Shown piece by piece: positions 13,018 through 27,500 of a stretch of DNA of 64,000 bases; position 1 is the stretch's first letter, and each line of letters starts with the position of its first letter. A program made the translations under genes and the position numbers. Origin of the DNA: Paragordius varius (Eukaryota > Nematomorpha); NCBI GenBank assembly GCA_964247055.1, contig OZ176055.1, forward strand, positions 372,001 to 436,000. Direction: 5' to 3'. A model generated the notes under the pieces. That model did no database searches and had not been told where the DNA came from. It saw only the letters and a program-made list of their open reading frames with translations.

Positions 13018-13286
13018 TACCATTAACACTTCATATTTACCCTTGAACAATTCATATACACTCTTGAACAATTCAAATATACCCTAAAAAATTAAGTGTT
13101 TTTTAAGATTAAAAATTATTGTTTGAAATAATACTATGAAAAATAATAAACTATGCCATAAAGATATATTTCATATTAGTCCGAACAAATAATTCTTAGG
13201 GTGAATTTGAATTGTTCGAGAGTTAATTCGAATTGTACGAGGGTCAATTTGAATTGTTCAAGGGTGAATTTGAATTGTAAATGGTA
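13018..13286. mobile_element. MITE family 2, copy 1
   Basis: The ends read TACCATT and AATGGTA. Inside each end are tandem subterminal units of about 21 bp, reading AATTCAAATTCACCCTTGAAC on one side and its inverse on the other. The core contains the family's AAACTATGCCATAAAGATATA. Non-coding. Confidence 0.75.
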
Positions 13287-14525
13287 TGTGTCAGTAAAAA
13301 TAAGATATATGAACCAAAATATATGATATATACACACTATTTAATGTTAAATATTTTTTATTTCTTCAATAGCAACAATGTGCTTTCTAAACCATCCTTC
13401 CTTAATATTTTTGTCATTCACCTTTCAATAAGTAAATTAACTCTGATTTCTAATACTATAGACTCATATACGCGGAAAGGGTAAATATATTCCATATGAA
13501 AAAATATAAAATAACAGATGGGCATATTGACAATTACGTAAAAATTAAAATTATATATACAATACGCAAACAAAATTTCCAAAAATTTAATGGTAAATCT
13601 TTTATTTTCAAAAGACATTTTTAACATTTTTGTTTTTCATATAAACTTGATACAATTTTAAGTTATTAACAGTAAATTAATACTATTAAAAACGGTATAT
13701 CCTTAATGATCGTTGTTAAAAAATTTTAGGATACCTCCATTCATTCATTATAAAGAGGGCGGGATATATTAACATTAAAGACTTAAAATAATTTTTTTTG
13801 AAAAATATTACCTTTAATCGGGCCTGCAGAATTCCAATTATGAATATCAATTGAACATACAATTCATATTTTTTTTGATTTTAATGGAATATTTCCTGTA
13901 TATATAAATAAAATAGAGTTTACAATAGGTGTTTGAAATTGCAAGCAAATTATAATATAAGCCCACCAAAAGCTCAATTTCATATATTCCCAATATTATT
14001 CCTGGCAATGCATTAAAACCCAAAATAAATCTTATAAGTTTTATAGACAAGCTCTAAATATGCAACTATATAACTGTAGATAAAACAATGTACACCTTTG
14101 TTTTAGTTAATAATTTATTAATTAAAATTATAATATTTTTTTGAAAAGCGTAATAATTTAAATGCTTTCGGTAAATTATTTTAACAATTTTATATTTTTT
14201 GTAATAAAAAACATTTATTCATTACGAGACCCTTATTTTATTAAAAAAATTAATCAACTTTCATAACGGTAATTATTTTGTTGTTTTGAGGAAAAAATAT
14301 TTTTGATTTAAGCAGTAAAAAAGTAATAAATATGTAAATTTAAGAGAATAAAAAATGCAATTTAAAGGTAAAATCAGATAAATATTTTCAGGTAAATTTT
14401 TTTAATTAAAGTTTAAGTTAATTGCAGAAGATCCTGCCAAATTAGTATGCAAAATTTTTTATTTTAGACTTGTTATAATCTGTGTTAAAATATATAATAA
14501 ATTGGGAAAAACCATTATATATATA
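13287..14525. other. Gene-free AT-rich stretch
   Basis: I see no gene, RNA or clear mobile element. Short open frames on both strands have no recognisable content. Confidence 0.4.
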
Positions 14526-14708
14526 CAGTAAAAATTAAAATTTTACGGACAAAACGTAATATTAAGACAAATATTTTTTTCAAAAGAAAATTACAATTAT
14601 TTAAACCTTAATTTTTCTCATCTAAATTACTAAGTACATTTAAGAAGTATGGTTGTTTAGAAAAAAATATTTCTTTATATTTCTAGGTTTTGTCCTTGTA
14701 ATTTTACT
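14526..14708. mobile_element. MITE family 1, copy c (internally shortened)
   Basis: Starts with CAGTAAAAATTAAAATTTTA after TA (14524-14525). The right arm has TTGTCCTTGTAATTTTACTT. At about 183 bp it is shorter than the usual 250-290 bp. Confidence 0.6.
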
Positions 14709-17229
14709 TATATTTATATTATTTAAGTACATAATTATATATGTCACATTATTTAAAAAAATTAAAAGATTTAAACATGGGCAACACATGCTTTTTCATA
14801 ATTTATTTCATGGTCTATAGAATGATATTTCATTCAAACATTTATTTTTACTAGGATCATATAAGACAATATATAATAATTATTAAACAATATTCTGTTT
14901 TGAAACTAAAAATTAAATTTGGTTGTCAAAACATATGTCTATGCTGAATGCGTGGAAAAATATATTATTTTAAATATAATAAAAAATTTAAACTTCAACA
15001 ACTATTTTCTATAAAATACTTTTTTATATTTCATGTTGTCGAAATTTATGAAAGATTTCAGATAATGATTTTTTGATTAGATGCCTTTTAATTTAAAATA
15101 TATTAAGGATTTACAACAAAAAATTATCAGTAAAAATAATTTAAACTAAATACATGTAATGTTATGTCGTTTTTTTAAAAATATCAATATGTATTTAAAA
15201 TAAATTTTATCAAAATATAAATGGTATGTTTTAGTATCATTGAAAAGTCACAATTTTAAAATCGATTTATTAATTAAAGTTTTAATCAATAAAGGATATT
15301 TTAATGAATTAGAAAATAAGACTTTGATATAATCCACCAGCTCATATATTCCACTTCATTTTTAAGTATTTGGATATTTGGCTTAGTATACAGGGTTTTT
15401 AATGTTTTTCGTCAAAAAAATCTGATTCGATAAAATTTTTAGACATTAAATTATAGTAAAAGTATAATTATGCTAGTTTGAAAAAATATATGTGTTATAA
15501 AATAATTATATATATAATATGAGAGATATATAGAGAAATGGCTCTTTGAAGAGGGATCTACGAAAATTTTAAAAATTTAGTTTCAAAACTATATTTAATT
15601 CATAAAATCCTAGTTGGTCAACAATTTTTCCCCATATAGATTCATAATTTTTAAATAAAAATATATGTTATAAAAATTATTTATGCCAATAATGAATAAT
15701 ATATTAGGTAAAAGTAAAATAACCTATAAAATAAAGGTATAATTTAGTCTGGTATTAGAGAAACCGGTAATGCTTAAAAAAATATTTATCACTCAATATC
15801 AACTATCATATACATATATAATTAGATTATTCAAAAATGCACCTATTAGGCCTTGAACAGCGCAGATTTAACTAAAAAAAGCGTAATAACTTGGACATTA
15901 ATGAACAATTACATGGGATTATTAGTTGTGAAATATTTTAAACATTAATTTATGCAGAAAATATGAAGGCAGGCTGTTCCTGCCTACTTAAGTAAAGACT
16001 CGCGTTAGTGAGAAGAATTCAAAAGGAAGCAGTTTTAACGTTTGTCATAACGTTAAACCTCATACTTCTCTAATTAAAATTTATTATACTAATATTAATA
16101 TTATTACCACTAGATATTAATCAAAAATAGGCATATAATATGGCAATTACACGGTTCTTTATAAAACTTGGTAGTAGAGTTTAATAAAAAATTAATAAAT
16201 TGTTAAACATATCGCTTTAACATTTTAGTTAATTCTATATTTCCCACCAATGAGTTACATTTTAGAATTTTAATAAAACGATCTTGGGGTTGGCTGTTAG
16301 GTGAGATTTATTTTGGCAGTTTAATTAAAAACAATAGCTTAAAAAATCCTTGGGATTTTAAACATAGGCATTAAGTGTAAATTCAGTAAATTAAACATCC
16401 TATATCTTATATAATTTATAAAAATTATAATCGATTAGTTGATGGAACAAAATATCTAAAATTATTAAGCCAACATATATAATATGAAAATCTATGATTT
16501 TCTAAAAACATTTTTAATCCTATGTTCCTAGTCAAAGGTTTTATTGTTTAGGTCAGGGTGTCTATGAGGTACTCCAAAATAAAATTACCTAATAAATTTA
16601 AATCCAAAACATGAAATTTAAAAGCTAAATATAATCAATATTTTAACATATTATGTGAATAAGTCTTTCCATTTGGCAACGCACTAAGAAAAAATCAGTG
16701 AAATAAATAAAATATTTATTTTCGCCCTTTCTAATTTTCAAACGCGGCCATTTTAGGTATTTGAATTTAAGCAATAATCTAAGTTATATTGAATAATCAA
16801 AAATTCAATATTTTGCTCAAACTCTTTTTGTTTGGTTCTTAATAATTTATTTTTTAACTGTGTGTAGTATAATAAAAAGAATTTTAAGAGGTTATTAGAT
16901 TGTCATTTTTGACATTCAAATTTATAGAGATATTATGGATTGATTTTCTAATAAAATAATGTTAAACTAAATATAAAAGTATTATGATAAATATAGTTTC
17001 GTTGTTATATTATTAATATCCGCGATTTTATTTCTCCAAATTTTAGACAATTTGAGTGGATGAAAATATTATTATCACTATAGTAAAGTCACCTTAAAAC
17101 AAACTAATTACTTAAAATTAGATTTTGAACACATCTTCACTTGCCAAGGCACAAGAATATTAAGAATATTTTTCAAAGGTATGTGAAGCATTAGAAAATT
17201 ATATAATTATTTTAATAAAAGGCAAATTA
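14709..17229. other. Gene-free AT-rich stretch
   Basis: No gene is supported. A slightly less AT-rich island at about 15965-16060 has no open frame or recognisable element. Confidence 0.4.
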
Positions 17230-17527
17230 TACCATTAACAGTTTAAATTAACCCTGGAACAATTCAAATTCACCCTATTTCAAATTCACCCTAAAATTAA
17301 TTAAGTGTTTTTTAAGATTAAAAATTCTCTATATTTTTTATATTTTTAAAAAAATGATGTTTTGTTTAAAATTAATATAATAATGAACAAATGATAAACT
17401 ATGCCACAAAAATATATTTTTTATTAATGATGAGTTACATTAGCCCGAAAACACATAATCTTTTTTTAGGGTGATTTCAATGTTTCGAGGGTAAATTTGA
17501 ATTGTTCAAGGTTTGAATTAAATGGTA
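17230..17527. mobile_element. MITE family 2, copy 2
   Basis: Ends TACCATTAACAG and TTAAATGGTA, with worn 21-bp subterminal units (CCCTGGAACAATTCAAATTC). The core has AAACTATGCCACAAAAATAT, as in other copies. Confidence 0.7.
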
Positions 17528-19966
17528 GAATCAAAAAAATCAAACAAGAGAATTTATAAAATATTTTCAGCATTGGAAATTTCTCATAAAGGGTTTTATC
17601 TTTCATTTTTTTGGCCGAAATTATATGAATAAATTATTTGGCAATTATATCACCAAAAAAAGATAAAAATAATTATGATAGGAAATGCCGCCACATTCCC
17701 GATTCCGTGCAAAAAATTATATTTTTTTCATATATATAATTAATGGCATAATAATTTTTTCATCCAATAATCATGATAAATTAATAATAATCATATTATA
17801 TCAATAGAGGCAAAAAAATAAATTATTTATTTTTATTTGGTTAAGTACCAAATTATAAATTTTTCTAACTGCAAATGAAACGTGATGGACGCACGAAAAT
17901 TAATCAAATAATCAATTTTTTTTTTATTTGATTCGATTTAACGTTCTCAATAATGATAATAACTTCGTAATTTATTTCAATGTAAAAAGTTTAATAAAAA
18001 CATACATATATTAGTAATATGTGTGAAAAAATCATGTCTGTATAATTAAAATAAAAGATACCTAAGTTTAAGGGTTTTGCAAGATTAGTAATCCATCCTA
18101 ATATAATAAAAGGAACAAATAAAAATTAATTATTTTAGAATAATAAATATAGTATAGATTAATGATCATTAAGATAGATATTTAGATCTATAAATATATA
18201 TGTCGAATTTAAAAGCCAATATAGATGAAACGAAGCATATATAGAGTATGGTATGTGCAAAAGTCATCATAATTAAAATCAATTAGCTCCTAAGGGATTT
18301 GGTGATTAACAATTTTATATTAATTTTCTACAAATATACGAATTTTGTGCGCAATTTATCATAATAATTTTACAAAATATTTTGATAATAACAGTATGGC
18401 ATATTTTAGTCCGGGCGACCAAGAAATGATGATGTAAATGTAAAGTATATTATGATTGAATATTAGCGTTTGGTATAACATATTCATTTTATAAATGCCA
18501 TCAAAAAACCATGTAAGTTTTACTAAAATTTAAATTATATTACATTAGTCAGTATATTTATTTTTTTTATAAATCAATTTGGATTAACCCTTAGAGACAT
18601 TTTTTTGGGGATATTTAGGTTGATATATTCTAAAATACTACGTTAGTTTTATATTGAACTAATGGACACTTATTGTTAACTAAATTCTTATCATAAGGTT
18701 TATCCATAAAATAAGTTATATCAAATTTTTTATGCATTTTCTATATAATGGTTTATTAATGTTATATAAGTGGGAAGTTTTGCGATGGTTTTTGTTTTAT
18801 ATTTTTAGAAATATTTGATTTTAAACAGGGTCAAAGCCATCAAAAATCGGAGGATTAAAATAAATGTGTTGTACTAAATTTACATGTGTGATCCACACAT
18901 ACATATTCACATTCTATTTTATAATTTCATATATATAACGAAACTCCATTTTGAGTGTCGAAACATGTCGGCTTGTTCTTTACTTTTAAAAATTATTTTG
19001 CAAAAAGAACCTTTTTTAATATTTTGACGGTATTGTGAAAGACTTACTAGGAAGTTAGGACGTGAAATTTAACACTTTATAAAGTGTGATTACGACACAA
19101 ATCGGTATTTAACATACATAAAGCCAATTTTAAAATTCCAAATATTTGACCGCAATTTTTTTATTAAAATATATCCAAAAAATCAAAACAAGGGGGCTTG
19201 ATAAAAGAATACTTAGCAAACTATGTTGAAATTTAGGGTAGGGTTCATGAAAATTTTGACATTTTAAGGAATGTGATTATGTGTTTTCTATACTAATTTA
19301 AATTTATGAAATAATATATTGATTGGGTTATTTTTCAATATACCTACTAAGTTTTTAACATAAAATATTAATATAACATATACAAGATTAATTTTCACAA
19401 AGATAGTGAAATCTCTTTTTTTGTTTTATAAAACTAAAAAAACTTGATATATTAAAATAAATATCTATTGACTTTTTTTACTTAAAACAAAGCGATAATG
19501 AAAATATACAGTTTGCTCTGATGACATTACTGCAGTGTTTTGTCACATGTGTGCATATAAATGGTTTTTTATTTTTTTATTTAATTAAAATTTATTAAGC
19601 TATAATTCTCTTATATTTGACCATTTATGTATATATTGCATATATATGGGTTGAAAGGAAAGAGTACTTTGTTAAATGTCATCTAAGAAATAAATTATAG
19701 CTGACACATAGAACTTTATATGAGTTTATATAAATTAAAACTGATTTAGAATATTCCACTCAGGGCTTTTAAAAAAATTCGAAAATTCCTATGTAAAAAT
19801 ATTTCCAATATGTGATAATATTTTAGCATAAACACAAAGGTGATTAGATATGTGCTAAATTTAAATAAATATTAATTTATAAGGCAAAATTCAGCTAATT
19901 ATTGTAATTAGTGTTGTTTATTGAGCTATAATTAACATAATAATGAATTTCTCCTGGGAATTTGCC

Positions 19967-20011
<45 letters not shown>

Positions 20012-20317
20012 CTTATATATATGGAGGAAAAACTAATTTTCAAAAGCGTTTGAATAAAAACATTTTTAAATTATCCTAAAAGAGGCCAATTTTATGCATA
20101 AAACCCATTCTCTGAAACTTACATATAAATTTAAACTAAAAATACATTGTGACATGCGTAGTACCCTTCGTCAATAATCGAAAACTGATTCCTAGCTAGT
20201 TGGCTCTTATCCATATTTATTTGACTACTTGGGGTTCTCACATATCAAAGAGATATTTAACTTTATTATATAAATCCAATTAATTAACATTAGTGTTGAT
20301 TTTATCCATTATAGATA
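17528..20317. other. Gene-free stretch; second arm of a possible old duplication
   Basis: No gene is seen. Islands within about 17640-19968 match islands in 7190-12745 in the same order: GGATTTGGTGATTAA (18296-18310), ATATTTAGGTTGATATATTC (about 18612-18631), GTTTATCCATAAAAT (about 18698) and CTCCTGGGAATTTGCCAT (19951-19968). A (TA)n tract lies at about 19969-20020. Confidence 0.4.
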
Positions 20318-20605
20318 TACACCATTAGTAATTCAAATTCACCCTTGAACAATTTAAATTCACCCTCGTACAATTCAAATTCACCCTAAAAATAAATTAT
20401 CTATTTTCGGGCAGCCTATATAACTCATCATTAAAAAGAAATATAATCCCATGTAATTTATTACATTCAGTTATATTAATTTTAAACGTATTTTTATTTT
20501 TTTAAATACAAATAAAACATAGGTAAATTTTAATTATGAAAAAACACATAATTTATTTGAGGGTGAATTAGAATTTTTTAGCGTGATAAGAACTGTAAAT
20601 TGTAT
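20318..20605. mobile_element. MITE family 2, copy 3
   Basis: Begins with a worn ACCATT end followed by three subterminal units (CAAATTCACCCTTGAACAAT) and ends in worn inverse units. It follows the second arm of the possible duplication at about the same distance as copy 1 follows the first arm. Confidence 0.65.
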
Positions 20606-20613
20606 ATAAAATA

Positions 20614-20774
20614 CAGTAGGGTATGGCATAAAACAATATAAGTCCATAAAAGCATAAAAAATGTTTTATTTAATAACAAGGGGGGGGGATATTATGGATA
20701 TGTTAAACTAGGTTTATTTGAAAAAAAAATTTATTCTTTTATGGACTAATATTGTTTTATGCCATACGCCACTG
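20614..20774. mobile_element. MITE family 3, copy 2
   Basis: Ends CAGTAGGGTATGGCATAAAA and, inverted, CAGTGGCGTATGGCATAAAA; TA flanks at 20612-20613 and 20775-20776. A run of nine G at about 20680 marks the core. Confidence 0.78.
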
Positions 20775-20809
20775 TAATGACTGTACAATAAAATTCTCTT
20801 CTCCTATTA

Positions 20810-21087
20810 AAGTAAAAATTGAAATCATACGGACAAACTGTAAAATATAAAGAAAAATGTTTTTTTCTAAAAGACAATCCCATACTTTAATATTTTTTAT
20901 TTTTTTAAACATTAATGATTGTTTTAAACTTTCAAATTATAAAATAAAGTTATTTATTAGATACCTAATCAATCATGTATTTAAATGATTTTATAGGATA
21001 TTTTAAGGTTTGAAAAAGTATGGTTGTCGTTAAAAAAAATTGTCTTTATATTTTTACGTATTGTCCGTACAATTTCAATTTTTACTG
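20810..21087. mobile_element. MITE family 1, copy d
   Basis: The left arm reads AGTAAAAATTGAAATCATAC. The right arm ends TCAATTTTTACTG before TA. Non-coding, about 278 bp. Confidence 0.75.
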
Positions 21088-21532
21088 TACTTGTAGTTTT
21101 TTTTATCTTAAATTATTTAAAGAAAACTTTAATCTGTAATCCAGCTTTAAATTCAATATAAACACCATATAGTATTTTTATATTATGTCTGATATTTTTT
21201 AGAACAATTCTCAATATACTGCAAAAGTCCTCATATATATTAGTATACATTATACAATTTAATTTTTTCATTCTTTTTGTAAAGTTAACAAAAAATAAAA
21301 ATAATTTTTCAAGAATAATTAATATATAATGGATTTGATTTAAACCCTATTATTTTAATTTTAAATATATTATATAATTGGATATTGGTCACAACATTTC
21401 CATGATAAAAAATATTTTTGTGTTTAAATATATTAAATAAAATAAATTCTTATTACATATTTTAACCGTGTTAAAACAAATTCACCCAATAAAATATTTT
21501 TTCATATTTTCAAAAAATATATATACAAATAT

Positions 21533-21572
<40 letters not shown>

Positions 21573-21902
21573 TTGGTTAGGATGAAATAATCTTTAATTT
21601 TTACACAATAAGCATATGAGAGAGACAAGGTATACTAGCATAAGTAAATTAGGTTAGAATAGGAAATTAATTGTCATAATTGAGATGTATATATATTTAT
21701 AGATACGTCTCTATATAAAATTTTTTCAGGTTTTAAAGAACATTGTCAAGAAATTAAAAACGAATTACCTTTATTTTGCTTTAATATAAAAATCATGGTA
21801 TTAATTTATTAAAATATTTAATTTTAATTAGTATGAAAATTGCTATTTTGCCATTCAAATCTTCTGTGTATTCAAAAACCATTAAAATTCATCATGCTAA
21901 AT

Positions 21903-21934
<32 letters not shown>

Positions 21935-22649
21935 TTTAATGTTCAATTCTTAATTTTTTACTTGGCAGGTTATATTAAAAAAATAGAATTTAAAGCCTTA
22001 ATTTTGAATCAATAAAAATTATTAAGGGAAAATATCCAATAATTTTCAACTGACATTTTAACTTTAATTTTTATTTTAGGAGAATTAATAAATAAATTAG
22101 AGTTTCATTTTTTATTGGGTTACCTGCATATTATTATATAAATTTATGCAAAAATAATTAGTTTTAAATTAAAATATATATACTTTTAAACTACGCGCCC
22201 TATTGTAGTCCAAAAAAATGACATTAGACCAGAATAATCATACTAATTATTATATATATATATATATATATATATAAGGACATACATAAAAAATTAATTT
22301 TGCCATTTTCTTTAGTAAACTAGGAAACCAAATTATGCACGGAAAATAAAAATTAGCTTGGCATAAATGCGAACGCATGGATTACATGGTGTGACAAAAT
22401 AAAGTCTACACTTGTCATACTCGTCAAGCCTATTCATATAATATTTCTCAATTCTCTAATTGAGATTTATGAATCTCATAAAATAAATTAAACACACCTA
22501 GAGATACCATAATTTGCAATTATTTCTAAATTTTATATGGTATGGCATGGATATTTTCTTTAAAAGCTATTCACATAGAGTTTTAAATAGTGACACATAG
22601 GTAGCTTAATTAAAATAATAAGTATTATTTCTCAGTATAATGATAAATA
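21088..22649. other. Gene-free stretch with TA microsatellites
   Basis: (TA)n tracts at about 21536-21566, 21906-21930 and 22250-22276. No gene, RNA or other element is recognised. Confidence 0.45.
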
Positions 22650-23081
22650 CAGTTAAAATTGAAATAAAGTAGCGTATGGCATAAAACATTATTAATCCAT
22701 AAAGGGATAAAAAAAGTTTTTTTAAAAAACAAGCCTAGTTGTTTATACACATATCCATATTATCCCTTGGGTTTTTTTAAAAAAAGCATTTTTATTCTAT
22801 AAACTAATAATGTTTTATGCCATATGCTACTGTATATGGACAAAACGGATAAATGTAAATACAAATATTTTTTTTAAGGCCAAAAATACTTTAACCTTAG
22901 TTTATCCCCTAAAAAACCTAAAACACATCATTGAATGTGTTATCAATTTACATCTCTTACTTTGAAGTTCAAAACAATGATTCATCATATTTGAAAAAAT
23001 GAAAATTCAAAATGTATGGTTGTGTTTAAACTTTTGTTCTTGGATTTCTAAGTTTTGTCCCTAAAATTTTAATTTTTACTG
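22650..23081. mobile_element. MITE family 1, copy e, split by a family 3 MITE
   Basis: The left end CAGTTAAAATTGAAATA stops at 22666 and the family 1 sequence resumes at 22833 with TATGGACAAAACGGATAAAT. The right end is AATTTTTACTG, followed by TA. The 166 bp between is a complete family 3 MITE. Joining the flanks across the insert gives the normal family 1 arm, so this is a nested insertion. Confidence 0.8.
22667..22832. mobile_element. MITE family 3, copy 3 (nested)
   Basis: Ends AAGTAGCGTATGGCATAAAA and, inverted, CAGTAGCATATGGCATAAAA, with TA on both sides. It lies inside the left arm of a family 1 copy, so it is younger than that copy. Confidence 0.8.
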
Positions 23082-23169
23082 TAAATATTTCATTAAAGAT
23101 GGAAAAATAATTGGTAATTTTTTCTCAAAATTTAAATTAAGGCCAGCTCATGGTATTAATGATGATATG

Positions 23170-23428
23170 CAATAATTGGATTTATACGGACTATACTCAA
23201 AAATATAAGGACAATTTTTTTTAAAAAGACAAACCATACTATCTTGATTTTTTGATATTACATTGTTTCAATTCGTGTTTTAGATATGTATATTGATAGC
23301 AAAATCACTTATAAATTTTAAGTTTGTTATTAATAATTTATATGGGAGATATTAAAGTTTATGAAAGTGTGGTTGGTTGTCTTTTAATTAAAAATATTTT
23401 CGCGATGTCCTTACGTATATTTTCAAAA
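23170..23428. mobile_element. MITE family 1, copy f (worn)
   Basis: The left arm is worn (GGATTTATACGGACTATACT). The middle has GACAAACCATACT and its inverse GTGTGGTTGGTTGTC. The right end is decayed. Boundaries are approximate. Confidence 0.5.
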
Positions 23429-24321
23429 TTAAAGGCCTATTTTTTGCTTCTGAGTATTAATGGGAATTCTAAAATGAACTTTCCCGAAGGGCTAATATAA
23501 GTAAAATGCATGATTATAAACTCATATGATCCTATATTTTTGCTAAAATATTGCTCCAAGTATAAATTTTGCAATACGTTTTATTTTAAATACAAGGATG
23601 AACAAAAATCTTTCGGGAGAGTATGATCGATTATTTATATAATTTTCATTTAATTTGAAATTTTCATAAAATTAATCTGATTAAAACAAAATTACCTTAA
23701 TATATGTTTATCAAAGGTATTTATACCTGTTGGTTTAATGGAATAGATATATTTTAAAATAGTGGTATAGTACTAAACAATTCAGTATCAAAGCCCTTTC
23801 AAATTTTATGATATATATATTTAATATAATTAATGACTCAAAAAACAATTAAAAAAATTAAAAACAGATACATATAAAAGTTATTAAGTGTGACTGTCAA
23901 AATTTAAAATATGATGATGACATACATCAAAAATTGAAGTTTTGTTGGTTTAAAATTGGCTCACATTTTTAAAATTTAATTAAAGACGATACTTTAGTAG
24001 CGATAAATGTGTTACTCAATTAATTTTTATGAAATTTAATTTGGTTTCAATTCAAGTAATTCCCTAGCCATTCTCCATAATTAATATAGTTTTACAATTT
24101 TTGATGTAATTGCAAAAATGTATAAAAGTTAGTGTTCGAACCTAATAAATTATTTTAAATTTTTAAGGGTGCACTTTTTTATTAATAATTGTCCATGGAA
24201 AAAATATAGAGTGTATATGGGATTTTGGTCCAAATTTTAATAATTGATTCCCTCCTACCCTAAGAGCATTTGAATATAGTGGCATGCCTTCTTAGGAATA
24301 TACAAAATATTTTATATAACA
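23429..24321. other. Gene-free AT-rich stretch
   Basis: Nothing recognisable was seen on either strand. Confidence 0.4.
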
Positions 24322-24566
24322 CAGTAGATATTGAAATTATGCGGACACAATGTAATACAAAGACAAATGTTATTTTCTAAAAGACAACCATACTTTTTAC
24401 ATCTATATTTTTTTATATTACTGATTGTTTTAAAATACTTAAAGTATAAAATAGAGATTTAAATTGGTTACACAATCAATTATGTATTTCACGATTGTAT
24501 ATAAATGACTTTTATATATAGTGTTTTTAACAAAAATTTATATTTTACAAATTTTAATTTTTACTC
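24322..24566. mobile_element. MITE family 1, copy g
   Basis: The left arm reads CAGTAGATATTGAAATTATG, then CGGACACAATGTAAT. The right arm is partly decayed, ending TTTAATTTTTACTCTA. Confidence 0.6.
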
Positions 24567-27500
24567 TAAATATAATAGCCATTAGTTTTAACACCCATTA
24601 TATTAAGGTTATACGAAAATTAATAAATTGAATGCTTTTGTAATACAATATGACCGCATAATTTTATTGTTTTAAAATCAGCTGTTTTAATTAGATTTTG
24701 TTTTTTTGTTAATTTAGAATTTTTGTGTTCTGAGATTACACAAAAATAATAGGTACCCTATATTAAAATTGTGAGTTTCGCATCGCGTAAGGCTATTAAA
24801 GGAATTCAGCATTATAAAATTATATTATATTCAAATAATCTGATTAACCTTCATAATGTGATTAATGTATATCATTTTTTCAAGCAAACGCAACAATTCT
24901 TTAAGAAAAGATAACCTAAAGATATTAAATAGATTGAAAAAATGTTACGTTCGCTTGAAAAATGGTAAAATTGAGAAAAATCGGTTGAATTTTACATATA
25001 AAGCGGTGTCAACAGGTGAATCCATACGGTATGAATTTCTTTGTCTTGTAAAACTTAAATAATTTACGAAATTCAAAAGGCAAAATGTAATTGTCATACC
25101 AAATTTATTTCAAGATAATATATGATAATCAGATAAATATTTTACGCATAACCTCTGCAAATATTTCTTTCGAGTTATAAAAAACATTCAGGAATATGTT
25201 AAAACCTTATATATATTATAAATTCTGATTTTTATTATAAGTTATACTATGTCACTTGAGTTATAAGTGTGTAAGTAGATCAAATTTTGACAAAAATAAG
25301 TAACTTATTACAAAAAATATGATTGAAATATTAACTCTCTCTTCACAAATCTTATCTCATGTGTATAATATATATGTATGCATACTTGTGTTACAGAAAG
25401 ATTCCAGCCAGCTCAATAAACATATTCTGAATAAATTATAAAGTCAAGAGTGTATGAATAGGAATTATGACTAAAATCATATTAGTGGTTTAATATCCCT
25501 TTAATATATGTCAACTTTGGTACATTGATTTAGAATACAGATATTTAAAAAAAAGTTTAATATTCAAGGTTTCGACTTATCGCGACACTAATAAGTGATA
25601 GATAAAAAATGGTTACTGCAAAATAATATTCTAAATAAAAAAAAATCATAAATGTATATTTCCAAAAAAAAGTTTTTAATATTCAAAAAAAATTTACGCA
25701 CGAAAACACGAAATCCAATTAAAATTAATGGAAAACTCAGGTAAGGCAGGCTTTTAATTGCTATGTGTGCATCTATATTGTGCCTACTATGCCTTTTCGA
25801 AATTAAAAAATTGGAAAAAGGAATAATAAGAGTCCAATGATAATTGCTGTTAAAGAAATAGATACGTTTATGGCATTAAATGCTCTCTATCCTACTTTCT
25901 ATTAAAAAAGTAATTTAAGCTGCTTTACTAAGAATAGCTTCTTTATATAGTATACGAAGGGAAGGAAAATCCCTAATTAGATATTAATTGGTACTATCAA
26001 TAGAAATTTTATACTTTTTCATCAAAATTGTCAAAATCGAATTATTATTTTTAGAGGATGCAAAAATTAGAAGGCTGTGTTTATAACGGTTTAGTTTATA
26101 TGATAAAATGCGATTTTACAATCCATGATTATCTGGATAATAAAAAGTAACAATTGGTTTCGGACGAATACTTTAAATATTTATTTCAATGTAAAAAGAT
26201 AGTATTTATATGTTGGATTATTTGCTTTAAAAGGTAAAAAATTATATCCTGTATCGTAAAATTAACAAATGTTTAATTTAGGGCATGCAGAAACAGCATG
26301 GAGGGCGAGAATGATATATGGTTTACTCTAGTGGTGCTACACCGCTATCACGAAGCAAAAATGTTAGAAAATATATTTCACCATTATATTTAATTAGATT
26401 TAATGACCAGTTAAGGTATTAGACTAATCGTGTTATGTGAGAATTCCTAAATTTAGCTGATATCCGAAAATCACAAATTTGGCTCACATTAGGTTGATAA
26501 ATTATCTATGGGTCAAGTTTTAAATTAATAAAAATAAAATTGTTTTATAAAGTATCGATGTTTAGTAAAACACCTTTATCGTCTGCCTGGGCTAACGATA
26601 AAAATCCTGCTGTTGTGAGTACTATATATTATAATGGTTACATTTCCGGACCATTTTTCGATTTCACAATTTAAAAAAACGAATTGCAAGAATTTGTTAA
26701 AACATACCCAAGGAGGTATTTTTAGGGGCGAGATATGTACAAGCAATAAAATTATGCCTTAAGTAATTTTGTTTTACCATTGAATCTCTTTTGTAAACTT
26801 GATAAATTTAAATCTCCTTTTTGCTATAAGATTAAAAAATATTAAAACTACTATATTTTATATAATATATCCTTATTATTAGCAAGTTATTGAACAAAGT
26901 GAATGTGTGGATATTCTCAAAATAAAACCACAAAAAATATTAATGATGATAATAATGTGGACATGTGTCATCCACATAAATTTTTTAATTTAATTTGTGT
27001 TGTCATTAAATCTTGCAACTACATTAATCTTTAAAATTGACAAAAATATTTTAGCATTATATATTATGTTTCTAACCTAGTAAGATTAAATAAGACCTTC
27101 AGTCTAGATACTGCAATGGTAAATTAATATTGATGATTAATAAAGTTTTTTATCGAAATACACTTGTGCTAAAGAAAGCAGTCTTAATACTTTTTAATCG
27201 ATTCACATTGAAAGCTAGCGAAAAATGCATCTCTTTATTATTTATCAGGTATACCTTTTTCTGAACTACCTTTTTATCTCTTTTTTGGAAAAATTTTGCT
27301 CTAAATGCAAATAATTTTTTAACATAATTTTTTCTTTAAAGTAGCTAAATTCGTTAAATTTTGGTCTATGATACAAAATTATTTTTTTTTTCATTCACAT
27401 TATTATGCTCTGTTAACCAACTAATTTTAGTTTCCATGTGAATTATAAATTTTTTGCACGGAAAAACAACCGGTTAAAAGCTTGAAAATAAAATAGGTGC

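Noticed and set aside
24865-25062. 65-codon Lys-rich frame
   Set aside because: No motif, splice signals or promoter; the length is within chance expectation for this much sequence.
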